NCBI RefSeq assembly: GCF_030164465.1 | Contig: NZ_JASNJE010000014.1 | Coordinates: forward strand, 42,648-106,647 | From: Sedimentitalea xiamensis | GTDB lineage: Bacteria > Pseudomonadota > Alphaproteobacteria > Rhodobacterales > Rhodobacteraceae | Direction: 5' to 3' | Length of the DNA stretch: 64,000 nucleotides | Shown here: positions 7,612 to 15,945 of the stretch, in pieces | Position numbering within the stretch: position 1 is the stretch's first letter | How the letters are laid out: the number at the start of each line of letters is the position of its first letter | Notes under the pieces: model-generated | The model's input: only the letters and a program-made list of their open reading frames with translations | Told to the model about the DNA's origin: nothing | Database searches by the model: none | Translations under genes and position numbers: made by a program

Positions 7612-9360
7612 CTAACCGTCCTCGAAAGGGTCCCATTCGTCGTCGACTTCCGGCAGGGCCTCGGCTGTGACGGTCGCGGCAATTTGTTCCGGTGTCCTGA
7701 TTTCGGTGATCCGCGCCTCGGGAAAGCGCGACAGGACCGCTTTGACGAGCGGGTGTTCCGACGCCTGGGACTTCAACGCGGATTCTTCGGCGTCCCGGAC
7801 TGCCGCGATTGTTGGCGCGCCGCCATCCGACACGACGCTGACCCCCCAGCGCTGGCCGGTCCAGGTCTGAAGCCGGCCGCTCAGTCGCTGCGCGAGATCC
7901 TGCGGAGCCTCATCGGTCGGAGCGAACTCGATCCGGCCGGGCCGGTAGCTGACCAGTTGCAGGCAGGTTTCGACCTCCACCAGCAGTTTCACATCCCGGT
8001 TTGCCCGGATCAGTTCGATCGCGTGGTCGAAGGTCGGATAGCGGGCCAGCGCCGTATCCGGTGCGGCGGCCGGCGCGGCCTGCGCGCTCCACTGGCCATG
8101 GGCGCGGGCCGAGGCGACAGCCGAGGCCCCCCCGCCCGCCGCAGGCGAACTTGCGCCTTGCGCAAGGCCATCCGGGCCGCCATGCGAAGGCGGGGGGTCA
8201 TCCTGCAATCTGCGGATCAGCTCTTCGGGGCTTGGCAGGTCGGCCACATGCGTCAGGCGGATGATCGCCATCTCCGCCGCCATCATCGCGTTGGGCGCCG
8301 CCGCGACTTCCTCCAGCGCCTTCAGCAGCATCTGCCACATGCGCGCCAGGACCCGCATCGGCACCTTCTCCGCCAATGCGCTGCCACGCGACCTTTCATC
8401 CGGCGCGATCGTGGGATCGTCGGCGGCACCCGGCGTGATGCTGACGACCGACACCCAATGGGTGATTTCGGCCAGGTCGCGCAGCACGGCGACCGGGTCC
8501 GCGCCCTCTGCATACTGGGCGCCGAGTTCGGTCAGGGCGCCCGCCGCGTCGCCGCGCAGGATCATGTCCATCAGGTCCAGCACCCGGCCCCGGTCCGCCA
8601 GGCCCAGCATCGCGCGCACCTGATCGGCGGTGGTTTCGCCGGCGCCGTGCGATATCGCCTGGTCCAGCAGCGACGTCGCATCGCGCGCCGATCCTTCCGC
8701 GCCGCGGGTGATCAGCGCCAGCGCGTCACCCGAAATTTCCGCCCCTTCGGCATCGGCGATCCGGCGCAGCAGGGCGACCATGTCCTCCGGCTCTATCCGG
8801 CGCAGGTCGAACCGCTGGCAGCGGGACAGCACGGTGACGGGAACCTTGCGGATCTCGGTTGTCGCAAAGATGAACTTCACGTGTTCCGGCGGTTCTTCCA
8901 GCGTCTTCAGAAGCGCATTGAACGCATTGACGCTGAGCATGTGCACTTCGTCGATGATGTAGATCTTGTAGCGCGCGCTGGCCGCCCGGTAGCGGACGGA
9001 ATCGATGATTTCCCGGATGTCGCCGACACCGGTGCGGCTGGCGGCATCCATTTCCATCACGTCCACGTGGCGGCCTTCCATGATCGCCACGCAATGTTCG
9101 CACTGCCCGCAAGGCTCGGTGTTCGGTCCGCCGGTCCCGTCCGGCCCGATGCAGTTCATCCCCTTGGCGATGATCCGGGCGGTGGTCGTTTTCCCGGTTC
9201 CGCGAATCCCGGTCAGAATGAAGGCCTGCGCGATTCGGTCCGCCGCGAAGGCGTTCTTCAGCGTGCGCACCATCGCGTCCTGGCCGACCAGGTCGGCAAA
9301 GGTTTCGGGCCGGTACTTCCGGGCCAGAACCTGGTAGGCGGCAGGGCGTGTTTCGGTCAT
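7612..9360 (-). CDS. dnaX: DNA polymerase III subunits gamma/tau
   Basis: This 582-aa clamp-loader ATPase has a Walker A loop GIRGTGKTT at residues 51-59, a zinc module with C70, C84, C87 and C90, Walker B with the DEVH box (IIDEVHML, D137), and the sensor-1 SRC motif at 179-181. The middle part is proline/alanine-rich (about 380-430). The C-terminal region (LIRANRDVKLLVEVETCLQL, then the acidic DDEWDPFEDG ending) corresponds to the tau-specific part. It loads the beta clamp and links polymerase to helicase. I see no A-rich slippery heptamer in the middle of the gene, so I have no evidence for a gamma product by frameshifting. Confidence 0.96.
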   Translation of the reverse strand: MTETRPAAYQVLARKYRPETFADLVGQDAMVRTLKNAFAADRIAQAFILTGIRGTGKTTTARIIAKGMNCIGPDGTGGPNTEPCGQCEHCVAIMEGRHVDVMEMDAASRTGVGDIREIIDSVRYRAASARYKIYIIDEVHMLSVNAFNALLKTLEEPPEHVKFIFATTEIRKVPVTVLSRCQRFDLRRIEPEDMVALLRRIADAEGAEISGDALALITRGAEGSARDATSLLDQAISHGAGETTADQVRAMLGLADRGRVLDLMDMILRGDAAGALTELGAQYAEGADPVAVLRDLAEITHWVSVVSITPGAADDPTIAPDERSRGSALAEKVPMRVLARMWQMLLKALEEVAAAPNAMMAAEMAIIRLTHVADLPSPEELIRRLQDDPPPSHGGPDGLAQGASSPAAGGGASAVASARAHGQWSAQAAPAAAPDTALARYPTFDHAIELIRANRDVKLLVEVETCLQLVSYRPGRIEFAPTDEAPQDLAQRLSGRLQTWTGQRWGVSVVSDGGAPTIAAVRDAEESALKSQASEHPLVKAVLSRFPEARITEIRTPEQIAATVTAEALPEVDDEWDPFEDG

Positions 9361-9556
9361 GGGCTGTCCCGTCGGATTCGCGTTCCGGTGAAACGTAGAG
9401 CGCCGCGCCGAAGACGTCCACCGGCCTTCCGGTGTAAGGGGCGCCGGTCAAGGCTAAACCGGCAAGATGCCGGATTGTCCGGTGCGGGAAGTTTTGGTGC
9501 CGGGCCGATCCCGTGATACGCTGAACCGACAGTGGCAGCGGTTCCGGAGAAAGCAG

Positions 9557-10393
9557 ATGCGATTGCGAGGTGTGCGCGGCAGCAGGAATGTCGAGGATCG
9601 CCGGGGAATGCGCCGTGGCGGGGCCATCGGCGGCATTGGCGGAATCGGTTTGCTGCTGGTCCTGGCGATCGGGTATTTCACCGGGATCGACGTGTCGCCC
9701 CTGGTCACGCAGCAGCCGGTCGCGGCCAGCCGTCCCTATGTGCCGACAGCCGAGGAAGAACAGGCGGCGGAATTCGCGTCGCGGGTCCTCGCCACCACGG
9801 AGGAGGTCTGGACCGCCGTGTTCCGCGACCAGTTCAACGCCACCTATACGCCGCCGGTGCTGGTCCTGTTTTCCGATGTCACGCAAAGCCCCTGCGGCGG
9901 CGCGTCCGGCGCAACCGGCCCGTTCTATTGCCCGCTGGATCAGAAAGCCTATCTGGACCTCGCGTTCTTCGCCACCTTGTCCGAAAGACTGGGCGCGCGC
10001 GGCGATTTCGCCGCGGCCTATGTCATCGCCCACGAGGTCGCGCACCATGTGCAGAACCAGGTCGGAATCCTCGGGCAGGTCGATGAGGTTCGCGCACGGG
10101 CTTCGGAGCAGCAAGGCAACATGCTGACGGTCCGGCTGGAATTGCAGGCCGATTGCCTGTCCGGCATCTGGGCACGCTCGGTTCAGGGGTTGATGGAACG
10201 GGGCGATCTCGAAGAAGCCCTGAATGCCGCGCGCATGATCGGGGACGACCGATTGCAGCGCCAGGCCGGGCGCATTCCGCAGCCTCACACGTTCACCCAC
10301 GGAACCTCCGCCCAGCGGTCCGGCTGGTTCCAGCGTGGCTTCGATGCCGGGCAGGTCGCCGCGTGCGACACGTTCGGCGCCGATGGCCTGTAG
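9557..10393 (+). CDS. YpfJ-type neutral zinc metallopeptidase, membrane-anchored
   Basis: This 278-aa protein begins MRLRGVRGSRNVEDRRG, the characteristic opening of the YpfJ/zinc metallopeptidase family (Pfam PF04228). A single transmembrane segment (about residues 22-42, GIGGIGLLLVLAIGYFTGI) is followed by a periplasmic catalytic domain. The zinc signature HEVAHH begins at residue 159, with a likely third ligand in the downstream ELQADCLSGIWA segment. The endings HTFTHGTSAQR and WFQRGFDAGQVAACDTF are typical. The start at 9557 has CGGAGAAAG upstream; the earlier in-frame start at 9467 lacks support. Physiological substrates are not known. It is divergent from dnaX. Confidence 0.92.
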   Translation: MRLRGVRGSRNVEDRRGMRRGGAIGGIGGIGLLLVLAIGYFTGIDVSPLVTQQPVAASRPYVPTAEEEQAAEFASRVLATTEEVWTAVFRDQFNATYTPPVLVLFSDVTQSPCGGASGATGPFYCPLDQKAYLDLAFFATLSERLGARGDFAAAYVIAHEVAHHVQNQVGILGQVDEVRARASEQQGNMLTVRLELQADCLSGIWARSVQGLMERGDLEEALNAARMIGDDRLQRQAGRIPQPHTFTHGTSAQRSGWFQRGFDAGQVAACDTFGADGL

Positions 10394-10479
10394 GGTAAGG
10401 GAAGACCATCCTGCGCGCGATCCGCGCCCGGAATCTGGAACGCTGTGGCCTTGCCGGCGATTGCCTGACAAGGTCTTTG

Positions 10480-10577
10480 GTGAGAGGTTGGACATCGACC
10501 CAAGCGTGGCTCGTTGTGGCTGCTTCCTTCCGGATCTGACCAGGTTGGCGAGGCGCTCGCCCGCGCCAACCTCTCGC
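10480..10577 (-). ncRNA. ffs: Signal recognition particle RNA, small bacterial (4.5S) type
   Basis: On the minus strand the sequence contains CTGGTCAGATCCGGAAGG followed by AAGCAGCC. This is the conserved SRP domain IV (symmetric and asymmetric internal loops with the GGAA-type tetraloop), where Ffh binds. The ends pair: GAGAGGTTGG (complement of 10566-10575) with CCAACCTCTC (complement of 10482-10491), giving a hairpin of about 98 nt with no Alu domain. Exact ends are estimated from the pairing. The RNA forms the SRP with Ffh for co-translational membrane targeting. It sits between ypfJ and the cpdB-like gene. Confidence 0.93.
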
Positions 10578-10628
10578 ATCTGCATATATGCGCCGTGTCT
10601 GAAAGATGCAACCGGTTCGATCCGGGAC

Positions 10629-12524
10629 TCAGAGCGGGATGTCCAGTTCCAGAAACCCGTCCCGCGTCAGCCCGCGGACCGAAATGCCGCGCGGTTTCAG
10701 TTCCGCCAGATGCGCCTCTGCCCCCGGACCGGTGAGGGCGGCGACGGATGCGCCCGCCATCGGGCAGAAGCCCCAGGGGGGCGGGGCGCGATGCAACGGC
10801 TCGTCGCCGGACGGCCCGGCCACGAACTGCCGGATCGCGTCGCGGACCGACAGCGACGGCAGCTTGATCCGTTCCGCGCCGGCCAATGCCGCGAACGGAC
10901 CGCCGCCATTGGCGCGAAAGCTGTTCAGCGCGACGGCGAACCTGTCGTCCGGCTGCACCGGGGTGCCGTTGCAGGTCACGTTCCGCAACCTCCGGCCGCC
11001 GGGACCGCGCAGGGTTCCATCCGGGAAGAACCGCGCGGGGGCGGACAGGTCGATCTGGTAGCAAAGCCCGTGCATCACGTCGAAATCGTGGCCGGGCATC
11101 GCGGTGTCCACCAGGTCTTGTCCCGTCTTTCCCGGACCGACCTGGCGGAACAGGCTTGCCGACATCTCGATCCAGTCCAGCAGCTGCGCGCCACTGACCA
11201 GAACCGCCGCCAGCTCGTTGGGAAAGACGTGAAGGTCGGCCACGTTGCGCAGCGATATCTCACCGGCGGGCACGTCGGTGTAGAACCCCGGCCCGGACCG
11301 GGCGCCGAACTTGCCGGGCGACGCGGCCGACAACAGCGGCAGGTCTTCGGCCGGGCTGCCGGCCAGCAAGGGGCGCAGGGCCGCCGCCTGCGCCGCCGCG
11401 ACAAGCGCAAGGGCGCGATCCGGGGCGAAGAAGGTGAAATAGCTGTGCAGGTCTTGTGCGACGCGCCCCACCGGTTCGTCCATCAAGGCCCTGGTCCGCG
11501 CGTGGCTGTCCGCCATCAGGCGGACTAGCGCGGGGTCTTCCCGCACCGTCGCTCCGGCCCGTCCCGAAGGCGCGCGCCGCACGATCGGGCGCAGCGTGCA
11601 TTCGAACCCGGCGGGTCTCCATTTCCGGTCTTCGGAGGCGATCAGTTCCAGGTCGATGATCCCCAGGTGGGACCCGAAAGTGCCCGCCATGACCGCGGGT
11701 TTTCCGTGAACGGCGCCCCTGTCCGGATCGACATGCGGCAAGCCGCCGTGATCCGGCCCCGGCAGCCGAAGATGGGTATGCCCGGCGATTACCGCGTCGA
11801 TCCCGTCCACAGCGGCGAGCGGGAGCGCGGCGTTTTCAAGATCCGGGTGGTCCGTGGCGGAAGAAAACCCGGTATGCGCCAGTGCCAGGATCAGATCGCA
11901 GCCCGCCGACCGGAGTTCGGGCACCCATCTGCGCGCGCTCTCGACGATGTCGTCGGCCCGGATCCTGCCTTGCAGCACATGAGCGTCCCATTTCACCGTC
12001 TGCGGCGGCACGAAAGACAGAACTCCGATCCGGATCGGCCAATCCCGGTCGCCGCTGCGCAGGGTCCTGTCCAGAAGTGCGAAGGGGCTGAAACCCGGCG
12101 GGCTTTCCGGCGAAACCGGGCTGAGGTTGGAATTCAGAACCGGGCAGGGGGCTTGTTCAAGCGCCTGCGTCAGCGGCTTCAGCCCGAAGTTGAAATCGTG
12201 ATTGCCCAGGCCGATGGCGTCATAGTGCAGCTGGTCAAAGGCGCGCATCAGCGGATGCGGTTTGCCGGGGTCTGCCGCCGCGGCTTCGGCCAGGGGCGAA
12301 CCCTGCAGCCCATCGCCATTGTCAAACAGCAGAACGAGCCTGCCGTCGCGTTCGGCTTCGGTGCGCGCCTGGTGAATAAGTGTCGCGGTGCGGGTCAATC
12401 CGACCGTCGGATCTGCGCGGTCGGCGTAATAATCGTAGCTGGTCAGGTTCATGTGCAGGTCGGTTGTCGCCAACAGCCGAAGCCGCGCGCGCGCACCTGC
12501 GGGCGGCCGACAGGGTTCAGCCAC
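10629..12524 (-). CDS. 2',3'-cyclic-nucleotide phosphodiesterase / 3'-nucleotidase family (CpdB-like), no signal peptide
   Basis: This 631-aa protein has a calcineurin-like metallophosphoesterase domain with TTDLHMN (metal ligands D22 and H24), DNGD at 68-71, GNHDF near residue 107, and AHTGF and AGHTH further on. A 5'-nucleotidase C-terminal domain follows (SFRANGGGPFAAL with PSLSVRDAIRQFVAG). This pair of domains and the spacing match CpdB, which hydrolyses 2',3'-cyclic nucleotides and 3'-nucleotides in the periplasm. Here the GTG start at 12524 is followed at once by the catalytic domain, and the same frame has a TGA stop six codons upstream, so no signal peptide is possible. Either the enzyme works in the cytoplasm or export is unconventional. 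Confidence 0.88.
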   Translation of the reverse strand: MAEPCRPPAGARARLRLLATTDLHMNLTSYDYYADRADPTVGLTRTATLIHQARTEAERDGRLVLLFDNGDGLQGSPLAEAAAADPGKPHPLMRAFDQLHYDAIGLGNHDFNFGLKPLTQALEQAPCPVLNSNLSPVSPESPPGFSPFALLDRTLRSGDRDWPIRIGVLSFVPPQTVKWDAHVLQGRIRADDIVESARRWVPELRSAGCDLILALAHTGFSSATDHPDLENAALPLAAVDGIDAVIAGHTHLRLPGPDHGGLPHVDPDRGAVHGKPAVMAGTFGSHLGIIDLELIASEDRKWRPAGFECTLRPIVRRAPSGRAGATVREDPALVRLMADSHARTRALMDEPVGRVAQDLHSYFTFFAPDRALALVAAAQAAALRPLLAGSPAEDLPLLSAASPGKFGARSGPGFYTDVPAGEISLRNVADLHVFPNELAAVLVSGAQLLDWIEMSASLFRQVGPGKTGQDLVDTAMPGHDFDVMHGLCYQIDLSAPARFFPDGTLRGPGGRRLRNVTCNGTPVQPDDRFAVALNSFRANGGGPFAALAGAERIKLPSLSVRDAIRQFVAGPSGDEPLHRAPPPWGFCPMAGASVAALTGPGAEAHLAELKPRGISVRGLTRDGFLELDIPL

Positions 12525-12767
12525 GCTTTTGATCCGTTTCTGTCAAGAGCAGAGAGTTCATGACCGCGCCCATACACGTTAAAGCGAGTATTCTGCTTGA
12601 TAATTCAATCAAAACACGAGCGAAGGGAATGAAAAACCGTTAACATATGAGAGTTTGTGTCAGGGTGACGTTGGAGGGCGTCAGATCCTTCGGGGGATTG
12701 CAACAGATGGCTGGCTCCGGGCGGTCCGATAAGGTAGCTCACTGGAAGGCTTGCGAAGAGGTGTGCG
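12525..12767. promoter_or_regulatory. Divergent cpdB-like/nudC intergenic region with an imperfect inverted repeat
   Basis: This 243-bp AT-richer gap between divergent genes must contain both promoters. The only structure I see is an inverted repeat TTGAT-N6-ATCAA at 12597-12612. It resembles an FNR box, but its spacer is 6 nt rather than 4. No small gene or RNA is recognisable. Confidence 0.3.
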
Positions 12768-13751
12768 ATGAAGCTGGCGGAAAAGGTGACGTTTGGCGGG
12801 TCCGGCCTGGACCGGGCCGCGCACATGCGGGGTGATCCGGCGCGGATCGCCGAAGCCATGGAGCATCCCCAGGCCGCCGCCGTCGTGATGTGGCGGGGCA
12901 AGCCGCTCGTTCTGGGTCCGGATCTGGATCGGCTGGCGTTGATCCCCATGGACCATCCGGTCCTGATCGAGGATCGCGGCGGCAACGGGAACGGCTCGGT
13001 GTTTCTCGGGGTCGCGGCGGAGGGTGCGCCGCTTTTCGCCTGCGACATTTCGGATTGGGAACCGGAGGCGCTCGACGCGGCGGCGCTGGGAATGTTCCTG
13101 GACCCGTCCGAACAGGTCCATCCCGACCTGCCTGACGCGAGCGTCTTTGCCGAACTGCGGCGGATCATGACGCGCCTTTCTCCGGTGGACGCGGAACTGG
13201 CGGCGACCGCCAAGGCGATCCTGGGCTGGCACGGCAGTCACCGGTTCTGCGCGCGGTGCGGCGCTGAAAGCCTTGTGTCCCACGCGGGATGGCAGCGCAC
13301 CTGCCCGGCCTGCCGGTCGCATCATTTTCCGCGCACGGACCCTGTCGTCATCATGCTGATAACATATGGCAATTCGGTTCTGATGGGGCGGTCTCCCGGA
13401 TGGCCGAAGGGAATGTATTCGTTGTTGGCTGGATTCGTCGAGCCGGGCGAAACGCTGGAAGCCGCGGTGCGCCGCGAAGTGTTCGAGGAAGCGGGGATCA
13501 GGGTCGGTGCGGTCACGTATCTCGCCAGCCAGCCATGGCCGTTTCCCGCGTCGCTCATGTTCGGCTGCGCCGGGGCCGCGCTGGACCGGCAGATCCTGAT
13601 CGATCCCACCGAGATCGAGGAAGCCATCTGGGTCAGCCGCGACGAGATGATGACCGCCTTCGCCGGCGACCATCCGTTCCTGAAACCGGCGCGCAGGGGT
13701 GCGATCGCCCATTTCTTGTTGCAGAACTGGCTTGCGGACAGGTTGGATTAG
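12768..13751 (+). CDS. nudC: NADH pyrophosphatase / NAD-capped RNA hydrolase NudC
   Basis: This 327-aa protein has the complete NudC architecture. A divergent N-terminal domain is followed by a zinc ribbon (C161, C164, C179, C182) and a Nudix box GFVEPGETLEAAVRREVFEE starting at residue 222. The family-specific SQPWPFP motif at 254-260 distinguishes NudC from other Nudix enzymes. It hydrolyses NADH to NMNH and AMP and removes NAD caps from RNA 5' ends. The start is the ATG at 12768, just after GAAGAGGTGTGCG. It is followed closely by the SRPBCC gene. Confidence 0.95.
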   Translation: MKLAEKVTFGGSGLDRAAHMRGDPARIAEAMEHPQAAAVVMWRGKPLVLGPDLDRLALIPMDHPVLIEDRGGNGNGSVFLGVAAEGAPLFACDISDWEPEALDAAALGMFLDPSEQVHPDLPDASVFAELRRIMTRLSPVDAELAATAKAILGWHGSHRFCARCGAESLVSHAGWQRTCPACRSHHFPRTDPVVIMLITYGNSVLMGRSPGWPKGMYSLLAGFVEPGETLEAAVRREVFEEAGIRVGAVTYLASQPWPFPASLMFGCAGAALDRQILIDPTEIEEAIWVSRDEMMTAFAGDHPFLKPARRGAIAHFLLQNWLADRLD

Positions 13752-13787
13752 GCGGACAGTCCGGCGACGCGCATTACTGGGACTTTC

Positions 13788-14255
13788 ATGCAGTTTTCGA
13801 GCAAGGAAGACATCGACGCGCCCATCGAGCGGGTGTTTGTATTGCTTTCGGACTTCGAACTGTTCGAACGTTCCGCGATCCGGCGGGGGATCGACGTCCG
13901 GAGGTTGACGGAAATCACCCAGCTTGCGGCAGGCGCCGCCTGGCAGGCGGATTTCAGGATGCGGGGCAAGCCGCGCCGGATGAGGCTCGAACTCGTTGTC
14001 CACGAACCGCCGCATGCCATGGTGTTCGCCGGGGATTCACAGGGGATAGATACGCGGCTTACGCTGGATCTGATCGCCCTGTCGCCGAGGCGGACCCGAA
14101 TGGCCGTGGTTCTGAACCTCACGCCCAAGACCCTGTCCGCCCGGCTGATGATCCAGTCGCTGAGACTGGCGAAAGCCAACCTGAGCAAGCGGTTCAAGCT
14201 GAAGGCCGCGGAATATGCCAGGTCGCTGGAAAACCGGGCCCAGCGGTCAGGTTGA
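13788..14255 (+). CDS. SRPBCC superfamily protein (START/polyketide-cyclase fold)
   Basis: This 155-aa protein begins MQFSSKEDIDAPIERVFVLL with SDFELFERSA, the usual first strand and helix of the SRPBCC fold. It later shows AAWQADFRMRGKPRRM and RLTLDLIALSPRRTRMAV, then a long C-terminal helix. The fold forms a deep hydrophobic ligand cavity, but no catalytic residues or known subfamily can be assigned, so substrate and role are unknown. It follows nudC by 36 bp and may be cotranscribed with it; it is convergent with pheA. Confidence 0.75.
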   Translation: MQFSSKEDIDAPIERVFVLLSDFELFERSAIRRGIDVRRLTEITQLAAGAAWQADFRMRGKPRRMRLELVVHEPPHAMVFAGDSQGIDTRLTLDLIALSPRRTRMAVVLNLTPKTLSARLMIQSLRLAKANLSKRFKLKAAEYARSLENRAQRSG

Positions 14256-14276
14256 CCTGCGGAAACTCGTCCCGGC

Positions 14277-15110
14277 TCAGTGCCGGCCCGGGTCGGCCGG
14301 GTAGACGCCGAGAATTTCGACGTTGGTCGTGAAATAGCCGAGCTCGTCCAGCGCCAGTGCGACGTTGTGATCGTCCGGGTGGCCTTCGATGTCGGCGTAG
14401 AACTGGGTGGCGGTGAAGGATCCGTCAACCATGTAGCTTTCCAGCTTGGTCATGTTCACGCCATTGGTCGCGAACCCGCCCATGGCCTTGTAGAGCGCGG
14501 CCGGGATGTTGCGCACCTGGAACACGAAGCTGGTGATCATTCCATGCTTTCCGCGCGGGGTCCGGTCGGCGTTGGGCGACATGATCAGGAACCGCGTGGT
14601 GTTGTTGGAATTGTCCTCGATGTGAGAGGCCAGCGGATCCAGCCCGTAGATCTCGCCCGCCAGCGGGCTGGCAAGGGCGGCGAGACTCCGGTCGGCCTTT
14701 TCCGACACGTGCCGCGCCGAACCGGCGGTGTCGGCGCCGACCACCCGGTGAATGCCGTGCTTTTGCAGGAAGGACTTGCACTGACCCAGCAGAACCGTGT
14801 GGCTCATCGCGTGGGTCACGTCGGCCAAGGTGGCCCCCGGAGCGCCCAGCAGGTTGATGTGGACCCGGACAAAGGCTTCTTCGATGATATGCAGCCCCGA
14901 TTGGGGCAGCAGGGTATGGATGTCCGCGACCCGTCCATAGGTCGAGTTTTCGACCGGCAGCATCGCAAGATCCGCCTGCCCGTTCCTGACCGCGTCAATC
15001 GCATCCTCGAAGGTGCGGCAGGGCAGCGCCTCCATTCCGGGGCGGGCGTTCCGGCAGGCCTCGTGACTGTAGGCGCCGGGCTCTCCCTGAAAGGCAATTC
15101 TGTTGGTCAT
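14277..15110 (-). CDS. pheA: Prephenate dehydratase
   Basis: This 277-aa enzyme converts prephenate to phenylpyruvate in phenylalanine synthesis. The N-terminal dehydratase domain shows FQGEPGAYSHEA, LPVENSTYGRV and the catalytic TRF motif at residues 172-174 (within NNTTRFLIM). A C-terminal ACT domain follows (FVFQVRNIPAALYKAM ... NMTKLESYM), which in this family binds phenylalanine for feedback inhibition. There is no chorismate mutase domain, so it is the monofunctional alphaproteobacterial form. Start 15110 was preferred to 15125 because GGAAAA lies upstream of it and the alternative has no ribosome binding site. It is divergent from the cytochrome gene. Confidence 0.96.
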   Translation of the reverse strand: MTNRIAFQGEPGAYSHEACRNARPGMEALPCRTFEDAIDAVRNGQADLAMLPVENSTYGRVADIHTLLPQSGLHIIEEAFVRVHINLLGAPGATLADVTHAMSHTVLLGQCKSFLQKHGIHRVVGADTAGSARHVSEKADRSLAALASPLAGEIYGLDPLASHIEDNSNNTTRFLIMSPNADRTPRGKHGMITSFVFQVRNIPAALYKAMGGFATNGVNMTKLESYMVDGSFTATQFYADIEGHPDDHNVALALDELGYFTTNVEILGVYPADPGRH

Positions 15111-15230
15111 GAGGCGGTTTTCCATGCAAAAGGTTCAGAATGGGCGATTGGTCGCGGTGTCTATACCTTGCCAGAGCCAAGGGGAAGGCTTAGACAGCCG
15201 CGCAAACGGATGAAATGGACACGCGACCAA

Positions 15231-15731
15231 ATGGATACGATGACCTTTACCAAAGCGGCTGCCGGTGTGCTCGGCGCCTTCCTGATTCTGCTGATGGGCA
15301 AGTGGGCCGCAGACGTGCTGTTTTCCACCGGAGGCCATGGCGAGCAATCCTTCGTGATCGAACTGGAAACCGACGAACCGGCCGAGGAAGTCGCGGAAGT
15401 CAGCTTTGACGAGCTGATGGCCTCTGCCGATGTCGAAAAGGGCGCCAGCGTGTTCAAGAAGTGTTCGGCCTGTCACAAGCTGGAAGACGGCGCCAACAGC
15501 ACTGGCCCCTATCTCTATGGCGTCGTGGGACGTCCGGTGGCGAGCGCCGAGGGATTCGGCTATTCCGATGAGATGGCCGGCCATGGCGGCGAATGGACGC
15601 CGGAGCATCTGAGCGAATTCCTGACCAAGCCGAGCGACGTGGTGCCCGGAACGACGATGAGCTTCGCGGGTCTGAAAAAGGTCGAGGATAGGGTCAACCT
15701 GATCGCCTATCTGGACAGCCTGGACAACTGA
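15231..15731 (+). CDS. Membrane-anchored cytochrome c (cytochrome cy type)
   Basis: This 166-aa protein has an N-terminal uncleaved membrane anchor (about residues 8-31, AAAGVLGAFLILLMGKWAAD), an acidic flexible linker (ETDEPAEEVAEVSFDEL) and one class I cytochrome c domain. Haem attachment is CSACH (C78, C81, H82), and the distal ligand is Met143 in PGTTMSFAG. This is the layout of cytochrome cy of Rhodobacter, a tethered electron carrier between the bc1 complex and terminal oxidases such as cbb3, which is encoded about 11 kb away. An earlier in-frame ATG at 15210 is possible. It is followed by a strong terminator. Confidence 0.88.
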   Translation: MDTMTFTKAAAGVLGAFLILLMGKWAADVLFSTGGHGEQSFVIELETDEPAEEVAEVSFDELMASADVEKGASVFKKCSACHKLEDGANSTGPYLYGVVGRPVASAEGFGYSDEMAGHGGEWTPEHLSEFLTKPSDVVPGTTMSFAGLKKVEDRVNLIAYLDSLDN

Positions 15732-15754
15732 TCCGGCCCGTTCGTTGCGTTTTC

Positions 15755-15785
15755 AAAGCCGCTGTCGCCGACAGCGGCTTTTTTC
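15755..15785 (+). terminator. Strong rho-independent terminator of the cytochrome c gene
   Basis: A perfect 12-bp stem AAAGCCGCTGTC / GACAGCGGCTTT with a 3-nt loop is followed by a run of T (TTTTTTC). It lies 24 nt after the stop codon. This is the best terminator in the window. Confidence 0.95.
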
Positions 15786-15945
15786 TTGCGCCGCCGCGCC
15801 AAGACACGGGACATCGGGAAACCAAAGGATGCGCCCGGACACAGAAAGCTTACATTTTCTCAACTTGAATGTTGGCGCACCGCGGCATTAGCTTACATCG
15901 ATAGAAATCAGCCGATCAGTGACCCTGAAGATGAAGGAATTCCCG

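Noticed and set aside
7612..9360. Programmed frameshift in dnaX to make gamma
   Set aside because: No A-rich slippery heptamer with a following stem was found in the central part of the gene.
8726..10585. Long open frame of about 619 codons on the minus strand across dnaX, ypfJ and the SRP RNA
   Set aside because: It is out of frame with dnaX, antisense to ypfJ and covers the SRP RNA. The translation is Arg/Pro/Gly-rich without any domain, which is a normal shadow in GC-rich DNA.
10600..10645. Possible tRNA T-loop (GGTTCGATCC) near the SRP RNA
   Set aside because: No matching acceptor, D or anticodon stems are present around it, and the site overlaps the end of the cpdB-like gene.
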